Origin: Strigamia acuminata
Taxonomy: Eukaryota; Arthropoda; Chilopoda; Geophilomorpha; Linotaeniidae
DNA: 64,000 nucleotides
Assembly: GCA_949358305.1 (NCBI GenBank)
Contig: OX442314.1
Location: forward strand, 27,203,118 to 27,267,117
Reading direction: 5' to 3'
Shown piece after piece: positions 12,241-24,432 of the stretch. The notes below the pieces were generated by a model. The model had not been told where the DNA came from. It did no database searches and saw only the letters and a program-made list of their open reading frames with translations. The translations under genes were made by a program, and so were the position numbers. Within the stretch, counting starts at the first letter, position 1; every line of letters starts with the position of its first letter.

Positions 12241-12488
12241 CCCGGTATCTTGATGCGAAATTCAAACTGCGCATCACATTCTGCGCATGCATTTAACATG
12301 GCGATTGCACACAGAGAAAATATAAGAACAATATTTTGGTAATACGCTGTAAATTACTTTTAATGACGAGTTGTTTATTTACTTCATTTTAGCATAGGCC
12401 TAATATTACTGCTAAATAACAACTGGAATTAGAAAATCGTCTGCGCAGAATGGGATGCGCAGTACGAATTTAGCATCAAGATACCGGG
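12241..12488. mobile_element. MITE with about 50-bp terminal inverted repeats ending CCCGGTATC
   Basis: The left end CCCGGTATCTTGATGCGAAA, followed by ACTGCGCATCACATTCTGCG, mirrors the right end CGCAGAATGGGATGCGCAGT, followed by TTAGCATCAAGATACCGGG. The interior is AT-rich and non-coding. Related sequence lies reverse-complemented at 32745-32925, and a right-end fragment lies at 61738-61793. Confidence 0.8.
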
Positions 12489-15400
12489 TGTTAACTGTAG
12501 TGTTTTTAAAGGTGCATGGTAATACTTAACATAAATGTCAGAAACACCGAAAAGCAAATAAATAGAAGCTTTGAAAAAATCTCGTGTCGTGCAACCACTA
12601 TAAGTTTTAAAAAGTTGTCAATAACGACAACTTTAGCAACCTGGTCTGCTGCGAACGATTTCCCTGAGTGGGTTTTAAGTCTCTTGAATTGAGTAAATGT
12701 TGTTACAAAGCCGACTGTAATGCTTTAATTCAATCTTGTTCTTATAAGTCTTGAGCCGACGGGAAATTGGCGGTTAACACTCCACTTGAAATGCTTCACT
12801 TGAGTCGCCGTTGTGCTTCTTCGGTTTGGTTCCAGGATTAGATTTGCTCCAGTAGAGCACTCTTTATTTTTATTTTTATTTTTAAAAAAGACAATAAAAA
12901 AAACTTTAAAAAATCGGCATAAGGTGTCTCTGTCTGTTATGACGTGAGCGTAACTTGTCCCTAAAACAAAGCACGCCGTTCATCCGATTTTATTTTACAC
13001 AAAATGCGGGATTCGTATTCGCATTATTTATTTATTTAAACACGATAAACTAGTTTTATTCTGTTGCTATTCTTTGTAATTGAAATTAGCGTCAACTCGG
13101 AAGAATTCATCCAATTATTTAATTTTTACGAAATCTGCATGTCATTTAAAACTAGGCCTATAATAATTTATCTTGAATTTTTTTGCGCGAAGAAAAATTC
13201 AATTATCTGCAGTGTTTTGACCTCTGCTTTTGCACTAATTAGGCATTGGCAAAAGCAACCCAAGGGAAGGTGTTCAGCGATGCATAGTTGCTTTTCCAAG
13301 TTGCAAACAAATTACGTCATTCATTCACTAATTCACTTTCGATTACGGCGCTACCTCAGCAGAGTTTATTCATTTCTTCTGATGACACACACATTCTAAT
13401 TAAACGGAGAAATTAAAAGCATTTCAAATTTCTCTTCTGTAATTTACAACCAAAAAAAAAAATTAAAAAAAAATTAATTATCACATCATAATTGAGCTTT
13501 TAATTTGCTTTTTAATACAAAAACTAATAATTAAAAAAAGAAAAAACGAAAAGTTTAATTTGAATTTTCTCTATTACAACGACTTTCGTCTGTCCAGGGT
13601 ATGGAACGTCTTTTGGGACGTTTTTTGCTGGTGCCAGAATGCATTTGCAGTAAAAATTGGACAAACCAGAGAAAACTCAGTTAAAGGTAGCGGGCAAATT
13701 ATATTTGAATGTGACATGATGACATAATCATGTTACAGTAGCATGACATGCATCAATCTGCTCCTGCAACATTCAAGATAATTAGATAGCTCGTAATTTT
13801 AACAACTTTAGCAAAATGAGATTGCAAGCAATTATCCTAGTTTGATTCATGGTACCAAGAGTGTAGTACATACACTTGCAGCCACCTATTGACAAGTTGT
13901 ACAACTGTCATAACTTATCTGAGAGCTGGTTACACACACCCAGAACAAATGGGCCCCCAAAGCCCAGGGGTTCTCGAGTTAGAAACAAAAAGCTGGAAGC
14001 GGATACTAGCGTACCGTTAACTTTCTTAACGCTAGCTTATAATGCTGCCAAATACACCGTTTGCGGCAGATACTTTTCCCTTACAATTATGACATTTCTT
14101 ACACTAAATTTAGCGTAAGGTAAAAGTGTTTAGAGTTTGGATTACGGTTGAAGTTTTATGTTACAGTTATAAAATTAGAGTTAACCTTATGTCACGTCAT
14201 TACCGAAACTAGTATTATTCCGTTAGCGTAAAAAGAGAGAATTCCTGTTTTTAACTGTTTCAATACGATGCTTCAACTTTATTATCGTGAATTTAAATGA
14301 ATTAAAAGCGAAATCAATTAGATAGACCGTAACATGTGCTCTGCGCGGAGAATTCAAAATGGCGACGAAAGATGTCAGTGACGTAAATAGTGGAAACTAC
14401 CGGATTGGCTACCCTATTTTCAGTTATAGCGTAAGCTCTGGGAAAGTTATACCATATTGTAAGTTTTCCACTATACTTATAGGCTTAATGTGGGTTTTTA
14501 TAAGGGAAATGTATCTGCGACAAACTGTAATGTTGTTCGCAATGAAGCATTGCGAACAGAAACTTCGTGCAATAATTAAATTTTGCTAGTCACTTTGCAG
14601 CACTGTAAACGAGCCTTTAGACTAGGCTGCAATTGAAATAATAAACGTTAGGCCCGGGCCGCATCTCTGCTCTCAAAGACCCTGCATTATTTTACCACCA
14701 GTATGCACCACTGCATATAGCTGGCGAGATGTAGCAAATACTTTTCTAGTGGAGTGTCACTGCAAATATTATGCGTCTTCTTGTTTGCACAATCACTCAT
14801 CAAATTAATCATAAAATATTAAGAGCTTTTTTCACCTGCAAATCTCTCTCTTCCGATTTTATCAACACCTGCCAGATTTTTCATCACCAAGATAAACCAA
14901 GTCGACTTCCTGTTTTGGCCGGAAGTGATGACAATGTAATCAGCATATCAAAGCCAACAACCAGCAGATTTCTGCTAATTTGTTCCTCCAATTATCGTGC
15001 GCGTACGAGAGATCATTGCTTTTTTCGTTTACCGACTGCTTCCTTCTCCGCTTTCCTTTATTCATTTTACATTCTTATTTAATTGCTCCATTTGCCTTTT
15101 TCTGCACAAATCGCAACAAAAGCAACAATTCCTATTACATTTTCTGTAATTACGTTCATTAACCCGTTAATTTACGTGGAAAATACACGGAGGGGCCCGA
15201 CAGGGGCCCAGATATACGCAGACTGTGTGCCGTTTGCATTCATTCGCTTTTCTTGGTCGTTGCACGTCCAGTTTACAGCGGGATCTCTAAACAGGGGTTT
15301 CAAGTGGAAGCTTTGTGTGTGTTTGTGGATCAGTTGCGTATCGATCGATTCTAAATATCCACCTTTATTTTGCATAATTTATTGTTTTCTGATATCTCCG

Positions 15401-15955
15401 TGTTGATGTGTTGGTTACACATTTAAACAGTTTTTTTCTTCTCTCTTTGCTGGCTTTTTATTTTATGAATAAAATATATTCCACTATTTTTGCACGGTTT
15501 AGAAATGCGTGAATAAAATATCAACTGGAGTTCCACATCAATAATTGAGCCCGATATTATTGTTATTATAAATGCAGGGATAGGATTAGGGTTTTTTTTT
15601 TTTGCCATTAAAACGTGTAGAATTTGGTTTCATGTGTTCTGGTTTTAATAGTAGGTATTTCATTCCATCAGTTTTGTTACAAAACCAATAAAAGTTGGCG
15701 AAGGATATACACAGGAGTATTGCAAAGTCTGTGGTTTAGTTGCTGGAGAAATCTTGAAACCACGAGTGACGTTAGCTGTATTGGGCGTTGAGACATCGAG
15801 AGATTGTAAAAATAAGTTCTGATTGCTCTGCTTGGGTTTCGTCAGTTTGCAGTAATCAATGAATAAAAGTAAAAATGGACGTTTTGTGATTGGAGCTTCA
15901 AATTAAAGTGGCCACCAAGACAAGCCATTAAATAAACTAATTATTCATGTTAGAT
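12489..15955. other. no gene recognised; small repeat fragments
   Basis: About 3.5 kb without convincing genes. A plus-strand frame from ATG 14359 (MATKDVSDVNSGNYRIGYPI at its start) is open to 14589 but its second half overlaps repeat sequence: 14465-14545 is a reverse copy of 62228-62295 (TTATAGGCTTAA and GGGTTTTTATAAGGGAAA). Another copy of the TTTGCGGCAG.TACTTTTCCC motif is at 14060-14095. Positions 14771-15406 have overlapping open frames in several phases and no motif. Confidence 0.4.
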
Positions 15956-15984
15956 TAGTGTTCTAAAGCGTGAAATATGGTAGA

Positions 15985-16165
15985 AAAGTGACATAATATG
16001 ATGTTACACAACAATAACGTGACATAACACGATACAATAACGTGAATACGCGATATAACACGACAATAACGTGATATAACAAGACAATAACGTGATATAA
16101 CACGACAATAACGTGATATAACACGACAATAACGTGATACAACACGACAAGAACGTGATAAACAC
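15985..16165. repeat. 21-bp satellite, diverged left block
   Basis: About eight copies of a 21-bp unit GATATAACACGACAATAACGT. Aligned with the unit of the block at 16284-16925, 15 of 21 positions agree, so both blocks probably descend from one array. Confidence 0.8.
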
Positions 16166-16171
16166 TTAACA

Positions 16172-16283
16172 ATGCATTCAAAAAGTCTAAAACGCCTCGT
16201 TTTTGTCGTTTCGTGTTGATACATGTGACTTGTCATTCCCATGTTATAGAAACGAGTTGTTGTATACTTTTTGAATGCAGCTA
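16172..16283. mobile_element. TA-flanked MITE between two satellite blocks
   Basis: The left ATGCATTCAAAAAGTCTAAA and the right ACTTTTTGAATGCAGCTA are inverted, and the centre holds GACTTGTCATTCCC, as in the related elements at 33386 and 52999. The right end abuts the next satellite block without spacer. Confidence 0.75.
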
Positions 16284-16925
16284 GTACAACAATGGGTTAA
16301 AACAGTACAACAATGGGTTAAAACAGTACAACAATGGGATAAAACAGTACAACAATGGGATAAAACAGTACAACAATGGGTTAAAACAGTACAACAATGG
16401 GGTAAAACAGTACAACAATGGGGTAAAACAGTACAACAATGGGATAAAACAGTACAACAATTGGATTAAACAGTACAATAATGGGATAAAACAGTACAAC
16501 AATGGATAAAACAGTACAACAATGGGATAAAACAGTACAACAATAGGATAAAACAGTTCAACAATGGGTTAAAACAGTACAACAATGGGGTAAAACAGTA
16601 CAACAATGGGTTAAAATAGTTCAACAATGGGATAAAACAGTACAACAATGAATAAAACAGTACAACAATGGGATAAAACAGTACAACAATGGGATAAAAC
16701 AGTTCAACAATGGGTTAAAACAGTACAACAATGGGGTAAAACAGTACAACAATGGGTTAAAATAGTTCAACAATGGGATAAAACAGTACAACAATGGATA
16801 AAACAGTACAACAATGAGATAAAACAGTACCACAATGGGATAAAACAGTTCAACAATGGGTTAAAACAGTACAACAATGGGGTAAAACAGTACAACAATG
16901 GGTTAAAATAGTTCAACAATAGGAT
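16284..16925. repeat. 21-bp satellite with 146-bp higher-order repeat
   Basis: About 30 copies of GTACAACAATGGGATAAAACA with variants (GGGTTA, GGGGTA, GGATA). From 16556 a higher-order unit begins, recognisable by GTTCAAC, and it recurs at 16702 and 16848, exactly 146 bp apart each time (six 21-bp units and one 20-bp unit). The period keeps both strands open, giving spurious repeats reading VQQW.KT on plus and PLLYCF. on minus. Confidence 0.92.
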
Positions 16926-19085
16926 AAAGCGGTAGACTATCAATTTCCGAAGTTAAAAAAATATAGCTTTTACAGTTGACGTTTACGATATGTAAAATAA
17001 ACTTAGAGAATAAAAATAAAATTTGATTGAAATCATAAATAATAAAAATAAACGCAGCGTGATTTGCGGTTAAAAAAGTAAATTGACAGAATTTATAAAA
17101 TGATTTAAACCTCACATTTGTTATCAATCGTTGTAAATGGATTATAACTCAAACTTAATAATCCGAAATCTATCATCCATTTCACCCAATAACTGCCTCT
17201 GGTTGTAAAAATAGACAAAAGTGGACTTTAAAGAGAGAAATCGACAAATTTGTTAGATGGGAGTTTGCTGAGTGGGACTCCATTTTGGAAAATTTATCTT
17301 GGCACTCTAGTTTAATGGATTTATTGGAAATCCATCTTTAGATAAAATACAAAAAAAAAAAATACTTGAAAAATTGTTTTTCTTTTTTTCTACTCCAAAT
17401 TTTTATTTTTCATAATTGAAATCTGAAATTTGCCGAAAGATGATGTAAATTTTTCATCAATTTTTGTATTTAAAAAAAAAGAATAAAATAAAATAAAAGA
17501 TTCAAATCAAGATGGATCACGCTATTCAAACATCAAAATAAAAGCTTTCTCCAAAATTGATGGTAAGGAAATTTTATTTTTTCTAAAAAAAAAAAATAAA
17601 AAAAAAATATATATAAAAGTTAACTGAATTTAACATAAAAATCTCCTAACAATTTTGCATGCTAGTATCATACTCAAACATAAGTTGCTTAGCAACCAAA
17701 CCTCAATGAGCTTCAGACATGTATTTTTTTTCTAAACATAAAAACAAAATCCAGCTTTCATTCTTTTCCGCTTATTTTATACATAATCTGCGTGAAATAG
17801 ACTTCCAAATTGCAAAAGAATATTTAATCTTTTAATTTATCAATGAATAATGTCAATATTTTAAAATTTAAACGCGATTTTCTCAAATAAACGCGATACA
17901 AGAAATTCGACGGCAAACACCCATCGATGCAGCCGCGCACGACGCGCCTTGTTCGGCCGCTCACTCAACCCGTTCCCGTACTCCCAATATTTGACTTCGG
18001 GTAACCTAATCAACTTTCCCACCGATTTAAAAATTTACGACGCAAATAAACAAAAAGTTTTTAATTAAGGAAATAATTTCTACACTTTTTCTTTTACAAA
18101 TCTATCTCGCATTTCATATCGTAGAAAAAAATCTAAAAGAAAAAAAAATCGGTTTAAGCCCAGTGGGGAAAGTGTGCGTGAAGTTTTGCTCGAATCTTAA
18201 TCTTTTTCTTTTGAGCAAGAAAATTTCTCGTTGAATGGCACCCAGATGCACTGTTTTAAGCAACTGATAGGGAGTTGAAAAGCTCCAATCTTGCAAGTGC
18301 TCTGCTTTTATCTTAATGTGAAAACTCGTCGAGTTATTGTATGATGAATTGTGCGAGTGTGTGATATGCTTGATTAAAATTACCTGAGACTAATTCGACA
18401 ATGAAAAGCATTTTTATCTGACGAGAAAACGTCCATTTTTGGGCACACATTGTATGGGAAATAAATAAAAGATATGTAGAAATGGGTTTTGATAAATTGA
18501 ACAGATGTTTGCATCTGACTTGTGATCAAATAATTCATTTTTATCTTTGCTTTTTTGTGTGTTACGAACATGAATGTGGTTAAATTTGATTGATATTGTT
18601 TATAAGTAGTCGTGGCAAGGGTTTTTAATCTGTTTTAGGGATAAATTATATTAGGGGTAATTTTATGACAGAGGGGTTCATGAATCGGGTGGGGATTTGT
18701 AGGTTTTTTTTAGTTTTTGATGGAAAGGGGCCCCGTGAGGGTTTCGGGCCCCTTAATGTCAAAATTTGAATTTTGTAAAGAAAAATTGGCAAAGAAATTT
18801 TTATTTATTTCATTTTATTTTTTATTAATTAGGGGCCTAAAAAAAGGTTGTGAGAGGGCCTCCTAGATTTGAAATCCGCCTCTGCCGTGAATATTTAGAA
18901 ATTATATCTGCACAGCTTTTTCAAGGGAAAAAAATGCATAGCAGACAAAAAATACGTTTACCGGTGAATTAAATTCATTTTGAGCTGATAAAATTGCATT
19001 TTCACACAGAATAATGCATTTTCCGGTGAGATAATGCATATTCATGGGAAAAAAACACATTTTCAGACAAAAAAAAAAATAGTTT
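16926..19085. other. no gene recognised; one dispersed-repeat copy
   Basis: AT-rich sequence with poly-A/T runs (17350, 17585-17610). Positions 18722-18900 are the second copy of the dispersed repeat noted at 4731-5003. A GC-richer block at 17900-18000 has no frame of note. Confidence 0.4.
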
Positions 19086-19089
19086 TACG

Positions 19090-19445
19090 TAGAAAAACAT
19101 GCATTTTTTTTTCAAAAACATGCATTTTTTTTTTACAAAAGATATGCAAGTTTTGATTCAAAACATGCTTTTCTTGACAAAAACATGCATTTTTTGTCAA
19201 AAACATGCATTTTTTGTCAAAAACATGCATTTTTTGTCAAAAACATGCATTTTTTGTCAAAAACATGCATTTTTTGTCAAAAACATGCATTTTTTGTCAA
19301 AAACATGCATTTTTTGTCAAAAACATGCATTTTTTGGACATAAACTTGCATTTTTTGACAAAACATGCATTTTTTGACAAAACATGCATTTTTTGACAAA
19401 ACATGCATTTTTTGACAAAAACATGCATTTTTATGGGAAAAAATG
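19090..19445. repeat. 20-bp minisatellite, ATGCAT-containing
   Basis: At least seven identical units AAAAACATGCATTTTTTGTC lie at 19198-19340, with shortened or substituted copies on both sides. Each unit contains the palindrome ATGCAT between an A-run and a T-run. Plus-strand frames reading (HFLSKTCIFCQKHAFFVKNM) are repeat by-products. Confidence 0.92.
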
Positions 19446-21254
19446 CATTTTGTAAGTTACTTGTACTTGTGTTTACTAGAGCTGAACTCTAAAACTACAC
19501 AAAAACGAAATAATCTCATACGCTTGAATAATTAGGCATTTTATTTATAATTTTTATTTTTCTTTTGTTTTTGTAGTTAATAGAAACACGGATAAAAACC
19601 ATATGAATAAAAACTTTCATCCTTTTTCAGGATTATATTAAGTGGTTCAAAATTAAGCAATGTCGAGAATCCCTGTATACAAATCATAATAAATAACCGT
19701 TTAATTCTTTACGGTAATCCTTTAGGGTTTTTTTAATGGGTGAAATGTAAAGATAAGTGAAAATGTGAGCTTAGTATTTATTTCCCCTCTCTTTTATCTG
19801 TGAGATTATTCTTCTTTGTGCGATTTTATTTATTTATTTTTCTCAGAGTTGAAGTAAAACAACTGACAATAATGGTCAAATTTTATTTATATTTTTTCCT
19901 CCCTGGAATTTTAATACAAAAAAAAAATTAATAAAAACCAAAAAAAAAAAAGAAGAATTCAAATCAAAAAAATTAAAACAATTTTTAAACTGATTTATTT
20001 AAAAAATTAAAAACAATCAACTAATTGAAAAAATGAATATAAGTTCATTGCGATGATAGTAAACACGAGCAGCATCTAATTTCCGATTTCGTCACTAGGG
20101 GCCAAATTCAAATTTATTTTTTAATTTCACATTAATTTAAGATTTGAAAAAAAAGAAGAAAAAAAAAACCAAGTGAAAGTGGGAGAAAATGTCCTTTTTC
20201 CCAACCTCTTTCCACCCTGCTCGAATCGATTCGAGGAACCGGTTTCCCAATAGCGAACCCCGCCATTCCATGTTGAACTCACCCAATCTCTATCTGGGTT
20301 CGAGACTACCACTCTAGGACAAGGCATCCAACATGGTAGGTTGAAGTTTGTTTCTTCTCGCAAACAAATATTTATTTTGACTCGCAGTTTGCTGTTTACA
20401 CTCCCCCAATAGAAAACAAATTACGCATCACTCTTTAAACTTATTTCCACTTCAACTTTAATACACCAAATCGTTAAATTCGTCAATTAACTCACCCAAA
20501 ACACCCAAAACCGAGCAAGAAAGGGGAGAAAAAACTGATACAATTTCAATGTGACGTTTGCTCCCTTCGTTTTGATGATAATTTCGAGCGCAGGAAAACT
20601 TTTGAAACAAACATGCTGGTTTGAAATTTCATCCTCGTGGTTTCATATTTTATTGTACCCTCAAATGTCACGTTCAGTGCTAATCAAATCGGGGCTCAAA
20701 TAACATTTAGTATTTATTATTTGTTTATTTGTTTATTTTGAATTTTTCTAATTCCCAGAAAATATTTTTCTTAGAAAAAGAAAATGTTATTTTTGGTATT
20801 GTCAAATTGCACCTTAGACAGAAATCCATATGTAATTATCAAGCTTGTTATTACAACAATAGTAAACATTGATTTACAATCACTGCAACTTTATTCAATA
20901 AGAAGTGCACCTTTTTTCCTGTGGTAATTGTACCCTAATAACAACAATGGTAGAAAAATGGGAGATTAAAAATAGATAAAAATATATGGGAATGGCAGAT
21001 GAATTATTGATATATATATCTCAAAAGGGGGCTGCAGCTGTCATTGTTGTAGATGTATAGCAGTTTGAATATTGGATTTAATAGCATTTTATATAATTCC
21101 ATATAGCGAGCAAACAAAATAGATGTTAACAGAAAATCACATTTTATAGTGTGGTGCATTATGGGAATCAGTTAGCTTGACATGTCAAAATCCTAGCTTT
21201 CAAAGGCGCATGCTCAGATCTAATTCTGTTAGCAGTTGTGATAGAATTAGATTA
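19446..21254. other. no gene recognised
   Basis: AT-rich DNA with A-runs at 19919-20000. Around 20280-20320 a GGGTTCGAGACTACC stretch looks like a pol III B box, but no tRNA fold or A box could be built around it. Confidence 0.4.
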
Positions 21255-21600
21255 CTTTACGATTTTAATATTCGGTATTTGCTGATTTTCATATTTGCTA
21301 TTCGGTGAATTTCATATTCGGTAACTATTCGGTATTCGGTGATTTTAATATTCGGTGATTTTAATATTCAGTAGCTGCATTCAAAAATTAAAATAACAAT
21401 TTTAGTTTAAGTGTATTTTAAGTTTAAAACAGGAAATGATGTCATTTTTGGTTTAAAATTGAAGTAAAACACAAAATATTTTATTTTTTGAATGCAGCTA
21501 CTGATTTTAATATTCGGTGATTTTAATATTCGGCGTTTGGAAAAGGTTCGATGTTCAGTATTCAGAGAATTTAATATTAGATAAACATCCGATATCAGTA
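21255..21600. repeat. short-period array of GATTTTAATATTCGGT type, split by a MITE
   Basis: Words TATTCGGTGATTTTAATATT recur at 21265-21370 and continue at 21502-21600. The block between, 21372-21500, is an inverted-repeat element, so the array was present first. Confidence 0.7.
21372..21500. mobile_element. TA-flanked MITE, family with GACATCATTTCCTGTT core
   Basis: The left end TAGCTGCATTCAAAAATTAA and the right end TTTTTTGAATGCAGCTA are inverted. The interior (reverse of ACATCATTTCCTGTTT, with AAACTTAAAATACACTTAAA) is shared with copies at 24300-24432 and 34236-34374. Confidence 0.8.
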
Positions 21601-23020
21601 GAATAACCAGTGTGTGTGTGTAAGGTTAGCAAACCGTGAAAATGTTTTTGTTGTATTTTTATAAAAACATGTACTCCGTATATTATTTGTTATTTGCTGC
21701 ATCTTTAATCATTGGTTCTGCAGAAATACGCAATTACTGAAAAAAACTATGGTTTTAATTTACTCTGGGTAATAGAAACACCGTAGGCTGACTTGTTCAC
21801 GCCACCTGTGTTGAGCTTGTGATCGGGCTTAGTGAATGAAATCCAATCTTTGTATATTGGCAGGGTAATTAAGGTTGCAGGTGAGTGTGTTTGACTCGGT
21901 TTCACTTTAAAATCGAAAATTGAGGCAAAAGAGGGTCGTTGCAAAGTGATTCATAATTAAGACACGAGTTATTTTTCCTTCTGAAGATTACTTAATAGCA
22001 TATAAAAATCCCTTGCATTTGCATTTGCTCCTGTGACTCGGGCATCGGACTTTGACCCCCGCCTGCGGTCCACTTCCCTATCGTAAGGGGTTTACGGGGT
22101 TTACGGATCGGCTCCCGTAAACCTCCATTGTTTGCCATCTTGTTTGATCTGTAATAAATGAGTCTTTAGGTGTTTTCTAACATACACAGGCCCACCTTTA
22201 CCATTGGGCTAACTGGGCTGCAGCCTAGGGGCGCCGGGCACAGGGGCTGGATGGGCACAGAAGGGTGCCGGGCACAGAAAAGTGCTGGGCAAGGGGCGCC
22301 TGAGTTTTATTAGCCCAGGGCGCTAAAAAGTGTAAAGACGATCCTGAACATACACGTACGCTACAGACTCACAGCTCCATTTTTTTTAGGGAAATGCACT
22401 TTTTATAATGGTATGCCAAGTGGAGTGAAACAATTATTTTGAAGGAAAATTGTTTGATTTTTTAATCTGATTTCTCACTTTTTTTTTTTTTTTTTTAAAT
22501 TATTTTGTAGATTCAGATTTGATAATCTGTAACGTCGATCATTTTGATTTCCATATGGCTTTGAGTCCAAAAAAAGTTATCTTTGGAATAGCTCAAATGT
22601 CTGATTATTCTGAGTAATTGGACATTTAAAGTTGAAATTGATTTCAATTAGTGACATTCACGTTTAAGTGATTTTCTTTTTTGGCGTAATATTTGAAGCA
22701 AATTGAGACTTCTGTTATTTTTTTTTATTCTTTATTTTATTTTTTCTACAAAATCTTTGTGCATCTAAATTTCAAATCCTAGCCATAAAAAAGTTTATTT
22801 CGAATTTGTTTATGCAAAAGTTTTGCTATTTACTAATAATGTTTATTTTACAATGTTCTTGGTATAAAATATTCACATAAACAAAATAAATTGATGTTTG
22901 TGGATCCTGAAGTTTGAATATATCTAGGAAAAATCTGGATTGGGATCTTTTATTAAAATAAATTATGATTGTGTATGGAAACGTTGATATAAACAAGGAA
23001 CCATCCATTTTGTATGAGAC
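21601..23020. other. no gene recognised
   Basis: The stretch 22190-22345 is unusually GC-rich, with GGGCGCCGGGCACAGGGGC-type words repeated three times, but encodes nothing recognisable. The rest is AT-rich with T-runs (22475-22498). Confidence 0.4.
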
Positions 23021-23021
23021 T

Positions 23022-23665
23022 GGCTGCATTAGAAAAGTCATTTAGACAAAAAAAAATTTAAACAAAGTTACACTGACTGTTTTAAACTCCAAATTTTAAA
23101 GTAAATTTAACATTAGGTTTGTTCAATTCCAAATTACCAAAATCCGATTACAAAAACTTCATTATAGAATCGGTTTTTAACTTTGAACGAGTTAAATCTT
23201 GAGCATGCGCAGTTTTGACTTCCACTGCCGACCTATTCGATTTCAAAATGGCCACCAGAAAAAAACGGGTTGTAATCGGATCGAAATCCAAAGAATTCAC
23301 CACACACGTGGATTATAGACCCCGGATATATATATGCAAAATAAATTTTGTTATATGCGCATATAATATGCACCAAAAATTCCAATATATGCAAAAAATA
23401 AAAATTGAAATATGCAAAATAAAAAAATATATTCGAGTGAAATCAGGTGTTAAATAACAACTTAATGCCATTTCAAAGTGTTCTTGATGTATATGAACGA
23501 AAATTAGTAATCAGTATGGGAATCGGTTTGTCGAGAATCTGATTTTTTTTGTAGTTGAACAGCCTTTTAAACAACTTCTGTTGTTCAAATGGATGTCTAA
23601 AATGTCTATTTAGACTGGTTTAAAGCAGACAAACCACACTTAAAGACTTTTCGAATGCAGCTACT
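23022..23665. mobile_element. MITE-like element with GCTGCATTnGAAAAGTC ends
   Basis: The left end GCTGCATTAGAAAAGTCATT and the right end GACTTTTCGAATGCAGCTA are inverted. The interior, about 600 bp, includes TAGGTTTGTTCAATTCC at 23115, which resembles another MITE left end, so it may be composite. It is non-coding. Confidence 0.55.
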
Positions 23666-24299
23666 GTTTAAGCTGAAAATATTAATCCACAGGACAATTT
23701 AGTCCATACAAAATTGCTAAAAACTCTACAATTGCACTGTAGATTATAAAGGAGCTAGAGAAAACCCAGTTGAGATGGGTGGAACATGTTCCAACTGTAG
23801 AAACGGTGCCCTAAATTAAATCAGACCCTTGTTCAGTATAATGCATATGCAAAGACGGCTTTACTTTCACTTAAGCTGAATGATTAAGTAAAATCAGATA
23901 TACACATGCCGTCGCTTAAAGTTAAGCAGACCAATGCAGATTACAAGAAAATTGTTGTAAAATATGTCAAGTCTAATCCGTTAAGTCGACAAGTGATTGA
24001 ACGTGGGTAATTTGGAAACTTAACATACTCATGGTTACCCATACGGTTCAAAAATTGTGTTTTTCAATATGTATCACTTAGTGCATTCCAATTTATGGAA
24101 TTAATTTTATTGTTTGTGCATTATATAATGCATTGCATTTTATAATATAATTAAAATATGTGTTTAAAAATGCATTTATATTTGACAAATAATAATAATA
24201 TTGGGAATACATTTCGTAATACATTTTACAAAATGAATTATTATTTGCTGACCAATAGTGCACAAAATGTATTAAAAATGCATTCTTGCAAAACTCAAT
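23666..24299. other. no gene recognised
   Basis: AT-rich sequence between two MITEs. The frame from 24158 to 24403 runs into the next repeat and is not gene-like. Confidence 0.4.
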
Positions 24300-24432
24300 A
24301 TAATCAAAAACTAAAATATTTTGTGTTTTACTTCAATTTTAAACCAAAAATGACATCATTTCCTGTTGAAACCCATGTTAAACTTAAAATACACTTAAAC
24401 TAAAATTGTTATTTAATTTTAGAATGCAGCTA
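24300..24432. mobile_element. MITE copy, left end degenerate
   Basis: Positions 24310-24432 match the element at 34236-34374 closely: AAACTAAAATATTTTGTGTT, ACATCATTTCCTGTT, and a right end GAATGCAGCTA. The left terminal GCTGCATTC is missing or separated by an insertion (a GCATTC lies at 24280). Confidence 0.7.

Noticed and set aside
14359-14589. ATG frame starting MATKDVSDVNSG as a gene
   Set aside because: Its second half overlaps a dispersed repeat also found in a POMGNT1 intron, and no splice or homology support exists.
16275-16911. Repeat proteins reading VQQWVKT or PLLYCF
   Set aside because: Both strands stay open only because of the 21-bp period; no start context, splice or homology.
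19099-19396. Cys/His-rich repeat frame (KTCIFCQKHAFF)
   Set aside because: It resembles a zinc-finger pattern but is the product of the 20-bp minisatellite read in three phases.
20127-20363. Possible tRNA-derived sequence around GGGTTCGAGACTACC
   Set aside because: A B-box-like word only; no T-arm pairing, A box or acceptor stem could be built.
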